A stretch of 6,502 nucleotides of DNA from SIG636 sp045604285 (GTDB lineage Bacteria > Bacillota > Clostridia > Oscillospirales > CAG-382), in NCBI GenBank assembly GCA_045604285.1, contig JAZUNS010000055.1:1-6502 (forward strand), read 5' to 3'. Position 1 is the first letter of the stretch, and every line of letters starts with the position of its first letter. The notes beneath the pieces were generated by a model that saw only the letters and a program-made list of their open reading frames with translations, ran no database searches and had not been told where the DNA came from. A program made the translations under genes and the position numbers. This document shows positions 6,328 to 6,502 of the stretch, in pieces.

Positions 6328-6371
6328 ATAAGTATGTGCCCTCGTACTTATTGACATAAGTACAGGGCGCA
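6328..6371. other. Interleaved inverted repeats, oriT-like
   Basis: GTACTTAT (6344-6351) and ATAAGTAC (6356-6363) form a perfect 8-bp stem with loop TGAC. Beyond one bulged C (6343) the pairing continues between 6335-6342 and 6364-6371 with one G-U pair. A second ATAAGTA (6328-6334) can pair instead with TACTTAT (6345-6351), giving mutually exclusive hairpins. The minus strand here contains TGCGCCCT (6364-6371), and the plus strand contains ATAAGT followed 2 nt later by GTGCCCT. Both resemble the IncQ/MobQ-type nick consensus AAGTGCGCCCT as I recall it. An origin of transfer is plausible; a structured RNA or attenuator is the alternative. No relaxase gene is visible. Confidence 0.35.
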
Positions 6372-6383
6372 GGGGAGACCCCT
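6371..6383. other. Compact GC-rich hairpin
   Basis: AGGGG (6371-6375) pairs perfectly with CCCCT (6379-6383) across a 3-nt loop, directly beside the oriT-like repeats. No T-tract follows, so it is not an intrinsic terminator. Confidence 0.4.
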
Positions 6384-6393
6384 ACAACCCCCA

Positions 6394-6449
6394 ACGGGAG
6401 ACGAAGGAAACGAGGGGAACGACGGGAGACGAGGAAAACGAGGAAAAGC
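6394..6449 (+). repeat. Two imperfect 28-nt purine-rich direct repeats
   Basis: ACGGGAGACGA starts both units (6394 and 6422). The rest of each unit is a variant of the same purine-rich run with CGAGG (6411-6415 and 6439-6443). The strand is almost free of T from 6384 to 6463. One plus-strand frame stays open from 6332 to the window edge without a start codon, giving a basic, glutamate- and lysine-rich sequence, so a coding origin cannot be excluded. Confidence 0.5.
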
Positions 6450-6502
6450 GGCAGAAAAACGCTAAAGCAAAGGAAAAAGCAAAAGCGGTAAGCGAGACTT
6501 AT

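Larger units (their letters stand above)
6156..6502. other. Gene-poor right end
   Basis: About 350 bases hold no open frame with a credible start and ribosome binding site on either strand. A small inverted repeat ACCGCC/GGCGGT (6190-6195, 6216-6221) is present without a T-tract. The recognisable structure lies in the inverted repeats, hairpin and direct repeats between 6328 and 6449. The composition shifts from AT-rich to strongly purine-rich after about 6370. Confidence 0.6.

Overview
The window reads as DNA of a low-GC Gram-positive anaerobe, most likely a Ruminococcus- or Clostridium-like gut or rumen bacterium. The evidence is strong AGGAGG ribosome binding sites, a TTG start, AT-rich intergenic DNA, a Firmicutes-style signal peptide, and a type I dockerin at the end of a very large secreted protein. 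This assignment comes from gene style only; there is no rRNA or other marker.

Layout, left to right. A small serine recombinase of the invertase/resolvase family (90-692) is followed directly by a 25-bp inverted repeat whose copies lie at 694-718 and 826-850. Each copy is itself a near-perfect palindrome with a 2-bp asymmetric core (AC on the left, GT on the right), the architecture of a serine-invertase crossover site. The 133-bp segment between the cores (706-838) holds a good sigma-70-type promoter on the minus strand and a weaker one on the plus strand, and no gene of its own. Downstream, all on the plus strand, come a 148-residue single-pass membrane protein (879-1325), a 74-residue small protein (TTG start, 1339-1563) and a 1508-residue secreted protein (1560-6086) that overlaps the small gene by 4 nt. 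The large protein has a signal peptide, a GLUG-type beta-helix region, two Ig-like modules, eleven fibronectin-III-like repeats and a C-terminal dockerin. A hairpin at 6114-6155 probably ends the operon. The last ~350 bases hold no convincing gene. They contain a set of interleaved inverted repeats that resembles an origin of transfer, a GC-rich hairpin and purine-rich direct repeats.

Main reading: this is a self-contained phase-variation switch, with recombinase, invertible promoter and a three-gene operon whose main product is a dockerin-bearing surface or cellulosome-associated protein. In the orientation given, the better promoter points back into the recombinase, so the molecule may be in its OFF or low state. 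Inversion would place that promoter about 70 nt upstream of the first operon gene. The combination of an invertible promoter with a dockerin protein is the most notable feature. The switching itself is inferred from sequence architecture and is not demonstrated here.
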